Positions 1 to 12,898 of a stretch of DNA of 64,000 bases are shown here, piece after piece. The stretch is from NCBI GenBank assembly GCA_034766995.1, contig CM068315.1, forward strand, positions 48,433,162 through 48,497,161, written 5' to 3'. The notes under the pieces were generated by a model. The model saw nothing but the letters and a program-made list of their open reading frames with translations, did not search any database and was not told the origin of the DNA. This DNA comes from Acanthacorydalis orientalis. Taxonomy: Eukaryota; Arthropoda; Insecta; Megaloptera; Corydalidae. A program made the translations under genes and the position numbers. The stretch's first letter is position 1; every line of letters starts with the position of its first letter.

Positions 1-3000
1 GCAATAAATGTTAATTATTGTATATAGTGTTGTATTTTTATTTATGTATGAAAATAAAAGTATGAAATATTATTTATATTTATTATGTGACTCAGTAAAT
101 ACAGTAGAAATTAAGTTTTTGGTAATATAAGAGTGACAATTATATAGATAAGAATTATTGTCAGTAAACATCTCAATCAAAAATTAAAATTATTTATTAA
201 CAAAAGCACATTTTATGTACCATCTGAAAAGTAAATATTGGCATATTATATTGTAATAAGTTGTATAATAACATATCTTGATTATATTCTTCCTAATATT
301 TTGTAAAATTGAAATGAAACAAATATAGTTTTATAAAAATTTAATAAATTACAGAAAACTGTACAAAGTATCAAAATCACAATATTTGATTGGTTATTGT
401 TTAAGTGTTTATTAATTTTAATTTATAGAAACACGATATGTAATAAACTGAATTGTACTGTTTAAATATATATATATATATATTTAAACATGTAGTTATA
501 TATATATAACTACAGTTAAAAACATACTCTGTAACCCAGTTACATGAAAATGCCTAGTTACATTACATAAACCTTAGTTTAATCAATGAGATCTTATCAT
601 TTATATGAACAATATTAGCTGTATAGTTGATATATCAAATATAATAAGCAGAACATTTTATTTGATAAAGCTGCAAAAAATACATAATTCAAGTAGAGAA
701 ACAAATTTTGATTATTGTATATTATGAAAGATTTTAAAGGGTCTTAATGTAATTATATAATAGTAAATTAATTATTTTGCTTTAACACTGATACTGTAAG
801 ATCAAATCTATACATTCTACACTATTACCCAATATTTCTAACTTTAATTAAATATAATAAAAAAGAATTTAAGTATATAAAATATCATATATAGTAGTAA
901 ACATATAAAATATTTTTTCAGATCAGGAATTAAATCGATTGTAAAACAAGTTTTGGTGAAATCATATTTTATCCATATTCAACACATACAAATATGTGTA
1001 AAATATGTACATAATTTATTTTACAATAAATATAAATTTCAAAACGGATTGCATAAAAATTTATTGCAGGACAAAGACAATATTTTTTAGTCTTGTGAAT
1101 TGTTAAATTTGAATGATGAAATTTTAAATGAAACTAAAATTTATCTACATATATGTATAAAACAGAGGATGAATAAGTAGAATTAAATTTTATAATTAGT
1201 CAATTACAATGTGATATATTAAAAAAATTATAGTTTTCAGATTAAATTCTCTTCACTTATTTTGAGATCAAAGTATTAAACATCTAAATAATTTTCACAA
1301 ATAGATTCTTTTTTCACCCCACAAACCACACCAAATTTTCTGACCAAAAATATTCAATAAATTATTATTGATTATTTTCGATTGTCGTTTATGCACATTT
1401 CAATGATTACACTATTATCTTCAGAGCGCTAAGTTACCAGAAAATCAAATAGCTATCAAAATGTACATAAGCGACAATCAAAAATAATTTATTTAATACT
1501 TTTGATTGAAAAATTTGGTGTGGTTTGTTGGATGAAAAAAGAATTCATTTGTGAAAGTGAGTTTAGCCACAGTGTCTTAACTATAATTGTGAGCTAAATA
1601 ATTCTTAATAATTTTTATATTCAATGAGCATACTTTGTATTAGAATTATTCTTTTGTAAAAAATTGTGCGTTTATGTTCAATAATTTAAAGTACCTATGT
1701 ACTCATTACTTGTTAATATTCATTTGAAACATTAAATGTTAAAGATTATAAATATAAATAAATATTTCTGGATAATTAGCATAATTCAAATTGTTTTAAT
1801 ATTTGTTAAAAAAAATATTTGTTGCATGAAGGTATAACATATATGTAAGCAATATTTTATATCCTTTTTTTATATATGTATTTAAAACAATAAAGCTAAA
1901 TTAATTATTATGATAAACGCCTCTCGTATTAGCATTTCATTTTTTAAAATGATAAATAAATTAGATCTTGCCTCCATAACATAGATTTTAATAATATACA
2001 TTTACACTATTTCCTTTTTGCCAACAAAAATTGCTGAAAATATTCTTTTTTTAATGTAAAATGTTTTTTTCATTATTACCAAAATTTCAAACAACAAAAC
2101 AATATATATATAATTTAAATATAACAATACTTAATTATTTTGAGCTTTTTTCTTAGCTATAAAAATACTAATGATTATTTTTATTGAAATAGTTGCAATA
2201 AAAAAATAATAATTTATACCAGTCTTATAAATATTATAAATTAAATGTCCCCTATTAAATTACAAAAACAATTATTCAAGTGCAAATCATAAATATTTTA
2301 TCGTTATATTTTGATTTTTTAAATACTTTTAAAGTCACTTATATATAAAAAAAGATAAGTCTTTTTTTATATTATATTTAAATCAAAAATATTACATAAT
2401 TGTTTTAAATATGTAGTGGAACAGTTTCAATACTGTAACATTAATCTAAATGTTAATAATATATTATTTACCTAATTAATTAAATTTAATTTTTGCATAT
2501 TCATAAATAAAATTAGCTAATAGTATCTACTCCTTTCCATTAATGTTATAAATAAAAATAAAAAAAGTACTTCTAATTAAAATTAATTACTCAGATATAA
2601 TAATTTATAATTCAAACATGTTAAACTAAATTTAGAAAAACAATAAATTTTACAGTTCTGGAAACAATATGAATTATTAATCAAGTTAAATAACAATCAT
2701 TGAATTTTTAATAAATATTAGTTTACTTACAAGGGACGAACTTTTGTGAACAGTGATTCACAGTATCTTATTACAGAAACACAAACTTGTAATCACTCAT
2801 TGATGTGTGTTTTTTTTTTTATATATATAGCTTGATATGTTAAAATTTAATTTGATTTTTCAGATTCATCAGTTGGATTATTTATGAAGGTTTTATGCAT
2901 TTTAAAAAATAATAGAAATTTTATATAATTTTCATATTCCATGAAAAAAAATAAAAAATTATAAATATAACTATATGAAAAAGGAGAACATATTTAAATT

Positions 3001-3107
3001 TTCACTCTTAAAATTGTTTTCAAAATTATTTACACGAACATATATTTGTGAAAATAGTTATGTATATGTAAATTATACATTTCTTAAATTTATAGTTTAA
3101 CTGAACA
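1..3107. other. Non-coding AT-rich stretch downstream of the PH-PTB adaptor gene
   Basis: I see no convincing exon on either strand. The stretch holds a palindromic element at 1294-1556 (listed separately) and two adjacent perfect AT palindromes at about 457-514: GTTTAAA and its complement around a TA core, then TGTAGTTA and its complement around a TA core. Part of the region just below 3108 is probably the 3' UTR of the minus-strand adaptor gene, but I could not fix a polyadenylation site. Confidence 0.6.
1294..1556. mobile_element. Palindromic MITE-like element with ~105-bp inverted arms
   Basis: The left arm (about 1294-1400) and the reverse complement of the right arm (about 1450-1556) align almost end to end. 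Both start TTTCACAAAT and run through ATTCTTTTTTCA, ACAAACCACACCAAATTTT and GATTGTCG. About 50 bp of unrelated sequence separates them. There is no coding capacity. A non-autonomous element with long terminal inverted repeats or a fold-back element fits best; the superfamily is unknown and no clear target duplication was found. Confidence 0.7.
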
Positions 3108-5930
3108 TTATTCACCTCTCTTACTTTTGTTGCCTCTATTCATATCCATATAAAATGATACATCATCAGGAAAAAATATTCTATTAGATGGAGACATTGG
3201 AACATAACAATTTTCATTTAAAGGTACTTTAACCACAGGAGACATGGGTACATAATGTGGTTCAATAGGTTTTAAAGGTAGTGGTCTATTAATACTAAAT
3301 GAATTACTTGAAGGCATTGTGTGGCACCTTGGTAAAAATGGCAATGATTTTGCTGGAGTGTCAAGTAAAGATGAAAATGATGCAGGGGTTAATGGAGAAT
3401 CAGGTAAAAAGTCATCTAATGCATCATCACTATAACTATCCAACCTAAAACCATCACGAAATCTTCTAGGAGGTAAGGGAGGAGGCGTACCTCTTCTACT
3501 GATTCTTGATGACCCAAAAATAATATCCATAGGATCTTCATAATGATTTGGAGACTGTATTCTATTTGAAGTTGGGATAACAGTATCTTCTGGAATTTCT
3601 TCATAAACACCCGAAGCAATTGACACATTAGACTCTCGTCTTGGCGATGTTTTCTTTTTTCTAAAATAAACAAAAAGATAGTTATTTTGATACACTTTGG
3701 ATGAACCATAGAAAGTGTGATACATTAATCATATAAAATTTTTACAATATTTTGATTATATATTAGCAATTAATGATTTCTTAAAAAAAATTATCTATAT
3801 CTTTAGACTCAAACTTTTTTTTATGTACAATTTAAATTAAAATATAAATAAAAAATAACTTACGTATTTTGATTTAATGGCCCAAGGCTATCTTCAGTTA
3901 AAGATTCGTCAATTTCATCATTACCTGGTGTACAACTTAGTAAACCTAAACCTGTAGCAATAAGAGCTGAAGCCGTTTTGCTTTTTAGTACCAGACCAGA
4001 GTCATCTGAAGCCATTGATATTCGCACACGTGGATCTCTTGATCGATTACAACAAGATCTTATATCTACTTTTGGAGTGACATTATCTGCTGGACTTTCA
4101 GAAGAGAAACCAGAGTCTCTCAAACTTTCAGAATCAGGAGCATATAGGTCACCTTCACTTCTACTTAATCTTCTATGTGATGTAAGAGAAGGTGAAGGAG
4201 ATGCATAGAACCTTTGAGTTCTACCACGTAGCATTAACCTCTGAAGCAGTTGAGGTGCTTGGAAACAAAATATATAAAGTTGACCAGCACCAGCATAAAA
4301 TTCACTAAAAAAATTAGTATTTTATAAAATAAATAATCAAAAATTATAAAAATATAAAAACTTTATATTAAAAAAAATTATAAATAAATATATATATATA
4401 TATATAAACCCAAAGCACATGTATACACATTACACAGAAACAAATACTTCAGTCCTAATATGATTCCAGTAGTAACTGTGTTACAGTTACTACTGGAATA
4501 AAATATGTATTGATAATTGTTTGAGAATTACCTTTACTTTTTATATTTTTTTTAATGAAACTCACCTGCTTGTATGTAGAACACATATTCTTTTTTCATC
4601 AGTTTTGTATCCTGTAGCAGCTAAGTGAAACTGATGTAAATGTTGCCATGAAAGTATTAATCGTGGATGACAATTGCAAGGATCTGCAATAACTACACTA
4701 TGTGGTCCAGTTGATAATGTGCCATACAGTCCAATTAAACCAGCTGTTCGTGAAAATTCATTATCAACTAAAGATACTGCAAATGAACCTTCTTGCACTG
4801 TAATTACAAACAATTTAATTAGAGATAACATATATGTGTGTGTATATATATATATACATCTATTTAATTTAATAAGTAAGAATTACATGATTTTAATTTA
4901 AAAGTAATTATATGATTAAAAAAAAGAAAATTACATACAAGGTAAATGAGGAGAATTCGAAAGCATTTTTCTTATTTGTCCCATCCATGATTGAGTATCA
5001 GATTCTGAAGAACCTGATAAAAATAATATTGGTTTTCTTGAACTTCCTTGAGAAAATATACCAAAAGCAAATTGTCTTGATCTATAGATAAAAATTATTA
5101 ATAACCTATAGTACATATATACACAGCTTTTATATATATATATATATAAAATGAAAAATTAAAATTATTTTTTTTAATACTATACCTATATGACCTTGAT
5201 ATGAAAAAATATTGTTAAAAGGGTAATAAAAGTTTAATTTACTTTTGAAAATTAATAGCAAATAAAATCATGATTATTACTTATTTTAGTGAACTCTAAA
5301 TGAAATCTTTTATATTGAACATAAAAATAAATTTACTGACATTTAATATAGAAATCAATTAATTTCATGTAGTTCAAATACCTTGATTCAGTTCTTGATA
5401 AAAGTGCACTTTTTGGTATGATTATATTATTTGGTGATGCACCATTACGAGCAGTATTTAATCGAAATTCTAAAGCATTCTGTGTTCCGTCAATTCGTCT
5501 TAATTCACACCATTGTTTTTTCCAAACCTGTAAAGTACATTAAACATTTTTAATAGTAAATGCTGTACTCTATTTTTTATGTGTCTGTATATGTATGTTT
5601 CATATTATTTTATACTTGTATATAAACACATAAATTGAAAGCTTTCTTCAAAATATTTATGTTCAATTATTTATTATTAGAAAATTCCATAATAGCAATT
5701 AGTAACATTTCCTAATTTTAAAACGCCGCATTAGAACAAAAAACTATCATGTTTTTAGCATTAAATAATAATGCTTATCGAACCTATGACTATAGTCTTA
5801 ACTGTCAAAACATAATGCATTAGAAACACAACGTAACGGTCAAAGGTACCTTCCATGGTGTAAATCCTCTACGTCTTACTCTGTCTGAAACCTTTACATC
5901 TAAATAACCAGATACTATATCACCGGCCAT
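3108..5930 (-). CDS. PH-PTB adaptor protein, insulin receptor substrate/Dok-like
   Basis: Predicted docking protein that links an activated receptor tyrosine kinase at the membrane to SH2 proteins such as PI3-kinase. The six coding exons, all agreeing in phase, are 5930-5850, 5527-5382, 5081-4939, 4797-4566, 4304-3864 and 3660-3108, giving 531 aa. Residues 1-120 look like a PH domain (GYLDVKV near the start, WKKQWCEL, ending SDTQSWMGQIRKML). Residues about 124-215 look like an IRS-type PTB domain (AGLIGLYG, LSWQHLHQFHLA, FYAGAGQLYIF). The tail carries PPPLPPRR (407-414), a YEDP motif (388) and three YxxM motifs typical of p85 docking: YVPM at 484 and 500, YMDM at 518. The protein is much shorter than Drosophila Chico (about 970 aa) and near Dok length, so the subfamily is open. 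The start ATG at 5930 opens directly into the PH domain. It is divergent from FIRRM. Confidence 0.85.
4463..4499. repeat. Perfect 17-bp hairpin with 3-nt loop in adaptor intron 4
   Basis: ATTCCAGTAGTAACTGT is followed by the loop GTT and then its exact reverse complement. It lies between the adaptor exons at 4566-4797 and 3864-4304. The stem is far better than the surrounding AT repeats would give by chance, because it contains mixed sequence. Its function is unknown. Confidence 0.85.
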
Positions 5931-6726
5931 AATATTGTATACTTTCATTAAAACAATCACTTTAATTACATGTGTCAATCCACTGCCGGTTCCATTTCAA
6001 ATGACACGCCCTTGTAACAGTTCACGCGCGAAAAGCATGACATCTTGTCTACCCGTCACTAGTTATATACCTGTATATTTTTAACACCTGTGTTTACAAT
6101 CAATAAATGAGAAACACACAATCGTGTACTAAACATGTGTAATTTACATATGGCGCTATATTTAAAACAAATTATTCATACTTTTAATATTTGTTTTTAA
6201 CAATGTTAATTTATTAATACTTATATTTTAATTATGGACTGATTCAATTATTGAACATCTGAAATGTTACTCTTTACGAACACAAATAAATTACATTTTC
6301 ATATTAAAATACTACTAAATACATTTTCTATTTATTTTACACTAAATTCATTACCAACAGTTTAAAATAAAGATTACATGTTAAAAACAAAATTTCATTA
6401 GAATGAGATATTTTTATTGGAAAGAGAGAATGATAGTTATTATGACACATGGTTGTGATCACAGATATTGTGTATATTTGGTATTTTAGAGTATTTTGAT
6501 ATAATAAATTACTCTGACATTTTTTTCTATATAAAATTTTAAATTTAATGTTACATTATAACATATTATAAGTAATTTGATTGTGCATCGATGTATCTAA
6601 TTATTATAAAAGATTTATCAATGCAATTATCTAACCTTTATCTACGTTCCCGCTTTTAAAGTAAATTTAAAAGGAATCCATAGATGGTAGTAGTTGATTA
6701 CAAGCGCAAAATTTAAAAAAAATAGG
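5931..6726. promoter_or_regulatory. Bidirectional promoter interval between the PH-PTB adaptor and FIRRM
   Basis: The start codons of two divergent genes lie 797 bp apart here. The interval includes the 5' UTRs of both. A CpG-bearing motif CGCGCGAAAA at 6025-6034 and TTCCCGC at 6647-6653 resemble E2F sites (TTTSSCGC type). E2F control would suit the FIRRM cell-cycle gene. No TATA-box assignment is possible in such AT-rich DNA. The shared promoter is inferred from gene orientation and the motifs are short. Confidence 0.5.
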
Positions 6727-7426
6727 ATGAGTTCTCAAAACGTATCAATTTGTACCAAAAATATACATACAGCGACAGATTTAAAAAAATATATAGAAAA
6801 AGTAAAAACTGCTGCATCAAGTATTTCTCATTATGATACTTATGAAAAATTAATGGAAACGGATACATTAGAAACATTTAAGTCTATTATTTTGTTTATA
6901 AATGATTACGATGATGTCTATTCTGAAAATGAACCATTACTTCATTTAATGCCAGCTCTAGTGCAGTTATTTGCTAAGGTTTGTATATACGTATATATAT
7001 ATATTTTATACTTTTAATAAAACAATTTTTTTAGTTTTTTTCAGAAATTGATCTTATATTAGTATCTCCTAATTTAAGTAATGATAATCTTTTAAAAATT
7101 ACTAAAATTATACAGGTAAATGTTAAGCATTATATTATATATATATATATTTCTACTCATGTATATATATATATATATATATCATGTATATATATTTCGA
7201 CTCATGTATGTATATGTAGAATTTTTTTTTCAGTGTTGTCTCGAGTTGCTTGAGTTGATTCAAAATATTATTAACTATATTATTTCATTAAAAAAAGTAA
7301 AGTTATATCAATTTCAGTCTATTCCAAGAAATGTTGCTCACATACTTTATAAATCTTACAAACATTGTAATGAAAGGTATATAAATTTTTATCATTTTAT
7401 TTCACTATTGTTATATTAGTGAATAC

Positions 7427-7522
<96 letters not shown>

Positions 7523-8785
7523 TATACATAACATAGACACACATTTACAGCTACCCACATTTTTATAATGTCTTTCAGTGATCTTAAATACGGAGAACAT
7601 TTTCAACAAATGGGAAATTTATTAAATTCGTTATTTAAGAAGAGTAATGAAGTTCAGTTTTCTTTTTTTATTTTGCTGAATGATGTTTTTGTATTTGACA
7701 TTTTTTGTGATGATGCTGTAAAGATTTTAGTTGAAGGTACATTTGTTATATGCATTGAAAAACAATTAAAAATTTATACACACACATACACATGTGTATA
7801 TATATATATATGTGTGTGTGTGTGTAAGTGCATATGTATCTGCATAAAGTATAATTACAAATTATTTTGGTTTAGTTGTAGAATTAATTGGTGAAATTGG
7901 TAAAATAGTTGTTAATTTAGATATAAAAACGATGGCCGAGCATTGGAAAGGTTATGCAAAACTAACTCAGAAGCATAGTGAAGAACTTAAACCATTTTTA
8001 AATATATCGTCACCACTAAAATTTTTAATAAAAAATATACTAAAGAATTTAACTGATATTATGGATTTGATAGTTTGTATACTTTTTATTTTGTAAAGTT
8101 TTCAGTTTCATTATTCAATGATTATTTTTTTTAGTCTTCAGACGATAATAAAAATTTAACACGATTATTGAAAATTGGAAATTTTATGTTGAAAATTGTA
8201 ATAAAACTGTCTGAAACATATGAATTAACAGAAATGTATTCAGAACTTTGCAGTTTATTATTATTTTTGCATAGGTATATATTCTTTTTATTGCATATTT
8301 AATTCTTAATAAATTTTATTTATTTTGTAATATAGAATACATTGAACTATTGTTTAAATCCAGATATTCAGCACCTTATCTACATTTGAAACAAATATCT
8401 CCTAGTATTATTTCTTCTATAGAATCTCATTTTACTGTTGGAGCAGAACCTTTGATAGGAATTTTAATTCGACATATTTCCTTTTTTGAGGTAACACATT
8501 TGTAATAGTAATTTATATAATTATATAAGATTTAAGTACATAGATATATTATAAATAATTTGTAGAAAAATGAAACATAAATAATGAATTTTCATATTTT
8601 TAAGGCTTATAATCGAATGATTCAATCAGAACTCATAAATGAACAAAGTCGTTTAGGAATTTTGTTGTTATCAACTATTATGTTGAAAAAAATTTCAGAT
8701 TCATCAGTAGAAATCAGAAATGTATGGTTTGGAAGTGAAGAAAATATTGTAAAAACAATATTTACTTTAGTAAGACATTGTAAGC

Positions 8786-8878
<93 letters not shown>

Positions 8879-9212
8879 TACAGACAGACATATACACATG
8901 TCAGTGGCATAGTTAAGGGGGTATTTGGGTGTGTACACATCACCCAATTGAAAGAAAACATTAAAGTACGCATGCTAAAGAAGAATGTTGGGGTATTGTA
9001 AAAAAAAACAGAATCAAGGTTGAATGTGGTTTCAATAACATATATAATAGAGTATACCCTTTTATATTTTTGTTGTAAATAATGAATTATCAGATTTTAA
9101 ACTTTGTTAAAATAGTACATTCCTCTTCAAAAAATCTTGGCTATTCCACATCCACACAGCCAGACAGACACATACACTGATAGACAAAACACACAGTAGA
9201 CAACACACATGC

Positions 9213-9250
<38 letters not shown>

Positions 9251-11271
9251 ATGCATCCATGTATGATGTGTGTGATTTGGTTAATATTTTTTTTTACTTT
9301 AAATGTATTCAAAAAATATTTAGTAATATTAATAATGTTTTTTAATTAGGCCATAAGGAATTATCTCAAGATATAAAAATACATGTGCCAAATCTTCCTG
9401 GAACAGTGAAACAGTTTATGAGTTTATATGAAGCACTATTGATGCATTTAGCTGTAGCTTGTATCACACTATCTGCAGATAATTTTAAAAAAATTGAAAT
9501 TGAATTGATGAAAAGTGTACTTCAAGAAAATTTTTGGTGTGCATTATTAGCTATTGATGTATGGTGTATTTTAGGAAGGTATTTGGAATAAAATTATAAA
9601 AGTTTCAAAGTTTGTATCTGGATATGTATTTAAATTTTAATTTTCATTTTTATGTGTGCCTGTCTATATACATATAAAAGATACATTCACAAATAAAATT
9701 AAATATTAAGGAATTCTAGACGATTTATTGATTTTTATTTATTTATATAATTCATGAAGTGACATTAAATAAATAATTACTTTTCAAGAATTAAAACTGC
9801 TTTTTTCATATTAATTTATAATCTTCTAGGTATGGAAGTTCTGAATTATGTTTTGATCAATTAATATATCTCGTAAATGCATTCAAGCCAATGTGTTATG
9901 ATTTAAATCGTCCAGAAAGAACTTACATTAAGATATTAATTTCACGACTATATCTATTATTGTCAGAAAAAGACAAAATCCGATTTACAGAAATATATAA
10001 ACCAGGTGAAAATCCAATTGTATGGTCTGCAATTGGTTTAGAAAATATTTGTTACAGTAAAAAAACTACAGAACTAATAAATGTGATGCAAATCTTAGTT
10101 GAAGACATTAAATTATTTTTATCAGGAAATTTGAACATAAAAAAATTCAAAGAATTGGTAAATATTGGTTGTTAATTTTTTTAAGAGGGGAGTTTTAAAT
10201 TAGTATTTAAAATACAACAAAAAAATTATTAAATTGATGTAATTTTTTAAAAAAATTAAAAATATATTCTTTTGACTTTTGTATGTAATTCTTATATCTA
10301 TGAATATAATTCTTAAAATATATGAATTCATTGTTTATTGTCATTAGAATATTAAAATTGTGTACCTATTTACAAATATGTGTTTTTTTAGTGTGATAAT
10401 TTACAACTGATACCACTTAATACTCTTACTGAAGAGAATTTGGATTTAATTAATTTAATAATATCAATGTGGAAATACATTGTAGTGACACCTGTTACAA
10501 AAAAATATTTTAGTACTGTTGAAATAAATGATCGAAGCTGTAACTGGTTGAGTTATTTTTTTGTTTCTTTATGTCATGCTACAAAATCTGTTGTTATGGT
10601 AATTAACAACTCACAATTATGTCAGGTAAACATATATTATTATATACATATATTTCTGTATATATGTTTATATCAATTGTTTTTAGGTTTTGGTCCAACT
10701 TAAAAAACTTGAGAATTACGGTTCATCAGCTATAAAAATTCAGATATTATTTTTTTTAAAATCCTTATCTCTGAAACAACTAGATAATACTTTAGATCAA
10801 AAGCAGATATTTCAATTAATTGCTTCTCTGTTTTATAAATTGCTGAATGATACAAATCCAATTATAAGGCAAATGGCTTTTGAAGTATTTAAATACTTTG
10901 CACATGTTACAGGACATGAACAAATAGTTGTACTCTCAATCAAAAATGATGATAAATTACAATTAGAAATTGTCAGTTATTTACAAAATTGTGTAGACAA
11001 CAATTCTTCTACAGTTAATTATGAAGAATATTTAAAATTACAAAATTATATAAATTTTGAACATAAATGTGAAAGTAAGATTGATGAAGATATTCATGAT
11101 ACACTTGCACCTCAGACAAAAAAAATTAAATTGAATAACATTTGCGACTTAGTAGAAAAATTAAAAATTGATGTGTCAACTATTTGTAAATATGCTGAAC
11201 AAAATAATTTATCAACAGATGATAAAATTGAAATAAAAAATATTGTATTATTATTGAATAAATTGTTATAA
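6727..11271 (+). CDS. FIRRM: FIRRM (C1orf112, DUF4487) homologue
   Basis: FIRRM binds the AAA+ ATPase FIGNL1 and regulates RAD51 turnover in homologous recombination and mitosis (known for the family). The twelve coding exons are 6727-6978, 7035-7115, 7234-7376, 7579-7736, 7876-8072, 8135-8274, 8364-8490, 8605-8779, 9350-9578, 9830-10157, 10392-10625 and 10687-11271, giving 882 aa with every splice phase matching. Human FIRRM is about 853 aa. Residues matching the vertebrate family in order are a SIPRNVAHI segment, [14 protein letters not shown] followed by ELC, and near the C-terminus [10 protein letters not shown] plus a GHEQIV block. The protein looks all-helical. The first in-frame ATG with good context, at 6727, was taken as the start. 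A TA array lies in most of the longer introns, and AATAAA at 11547 may be the poly(A) signal. It is convergent with the small gene at 12162-12825. Confidence 0.9.
8903..8965. mobile_element. Single transposon terminus in FIRRM intron 8
   Basis: CAGTGGCATAGTTAAGGGGG begins shortly after a long TA array, followed by a short inverted repeat (GGGTGTGTACACATCACCC). CAGTGGCRTAG with a G run is a common DNA-transposon end and resembles the MITE end at 25435. I did not find the partner terminus, so this is probably a truncated copy. Confidence 0.4.
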
Positions 11272-12161
11272 TTTTTAGGTGCATTTTTTTGTTGCTATTT
11301 TAATTACAAACTCAATACATTAGCACAGATTTTTCAGTGGCTAATGACAGACCTGAATTGGAAATAGATTAATAACTAAAAAATTGAACCCTATCATGAC
11401 GTTAGTAAAAATAATATATTTTATTACAGAATAGAATAGTTTATATATACATATATAGATATAGATATAAACCTGAAATATGTATATAATTATCGATACT
11501 AATTTAATTGAAACTTAATTTTTTTTATAAATCTGTTTTAAAAAAAAATAAAGTGAAAAAGTTTTAGAAACTATGGTTTACTCTTTTACCGATACAACAT
11601 TACATTACCATAAATATTACAACTTCAAAATAATTTTTATAGATAAAACGACATTTTATTTTTTAAAGTAATCTACTACTATGGATTTTATATAGTTATA
11701 ACATACGAACATTGTTCTCGAACATACATACAAATTTGATAAATTTCTCAGATGTTCTGTTATATATCTTCCATAACTTGCGTTATAATTAAAATACAAG
11801 TCCCTATTAAAATTGTAAACATACACACAACAGAAGAATATAAAATGACATTAATTATTATTAAACACAAAAAAAAAGTTATTTCGACACAGAATTTATT
11901 AAAAAAAAAAATTAAATATTTTAGTATGAAGCATTGAGATAGGAGATATATCTCCTTTCTAAATGATTCACACGTGTGTTGAATTTGGTTTTATTTTTTA
12001 ATATATTAAATCATATAACATTAAAAATATGTATAAATTATACACATGAAACGATTAACAATTACAGCCTGTCAATTTTTTATAAATTTTATTTTATTCA
12101 ATTACAGAACGTTAACAATTCGTACAATTTACACTCTTTTCAAGATTTCGTTTGCGCTTGT
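11272..12161. other. Intergenic gap between convergent genes
   Basis: It contains the presumed 3' UTR of FIRRM (AATAAA at 11547-11552) and the 3' UTR of the minus-strand small gene. The short open frames seen on the plus strand are lysine- and isoleucine-rich by composition and overlap no recognisable domain. Confidence 0.5.
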
Positions 12162-12825
12162 TCACCGTTTTGATATAATATTTGGCGGATTATTTGTTAC
12201 TTGCTTTTCTGATGTCGAAGCACTTGTAGCTGTCGATTCTATTTTGGTTTCTTCAGTTTGATGCTTTTCTAAAGCGTCTAGATGTAAACTGAATTCATTT
12301 GGTTTCGATACATTATTTGAAATGATGTTTTGTAGTTTTTGGTCGATGGTAGTATCATTGTAATCTGTAATTTTTTTAATATTCGTAATTGAATTGTAAA
12401 CTATTTTTTTCATATATTGCAGTTCTGAAAGTGGTTTATTTGATATCTTTGTATTCAACATGTTTTAGTTATTATATTATTTTACTTAAATTATTTTTGA
12501 CATAATATTCTATTAAAATTGTTTCATTTCCTGATTCATTGTTACTATAAAAATTACTTTGAATTCTTTTTAACTGATCATTAAATAAATCAATAATTTT
12601 TTGTATACTTCCAATAGTTTCATCTGATGCTAATGATCCACAAGTATTTACTATTTTTCTCTTGAGGTCCAATTTTTCAATAATATTTTTAATAGTACCT
12701 ACAGTCGATTCAAACTCTTTTGTAACTACATTGGCTAATTCTCTTAAATGTGCATCTTTATCATTTGTTTCTGATTCTTTTATAGAACTACTTGAAGCTA
12801 TTCTAAAAGTAATAGCAATTATCAC
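12162..12825 (-). CDS. Unrecognised small acidic/coiled-coil protein, two exons
   Basis: I do not recognise this gene. Two adjacent open frames in different phases join through a 61-bp intron: exon 12825-12486, intron 12485-12425 (GTAAAA...TTTCAG, with ACTAAAAC as a possible branch point), exon 12424-12162. The joined product is 200 aa in one frame and stops with TAA near 12162. It has helical segments (around HLRELANVVTKEFESTVG and DLFNDQLKRIQSN), then a Ser/Thr-rich tail (TATSASTSEK). The start is uncertain: TTTTAG just after ATG 12825 could be a splice acceptor (exon beginning 12802), in which case a first exon, perhaps with a signal peptide, lies upstream beyond the TA array at 12842-12894. 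Base composition is richer in G and C than its surroundings, which supports coding. Confidence 0.55.
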
Positions 12826-12837
12826 TAAAATTATATA

Positions 12838-12898
<61 letters not shown>

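Noticed and set aside
3416..3709. 97-aa minus-strand frame overlapping the last adaptor exon
   Set aside because: It is a shadow frame of the adaptor exon 3108-3660, which carries the YxxM motifs and joins in phase.
3978..4208. 76-aa plus-strand frame
   Set aside because: Antisense shadow of adaptor exon 5.
8584..8916. Long frames of alternating Ile/Tyr on both strands
   Set aside because: They are translations of the (TA)n array; only the first part (8605-8779) is a real FIRRM exon.
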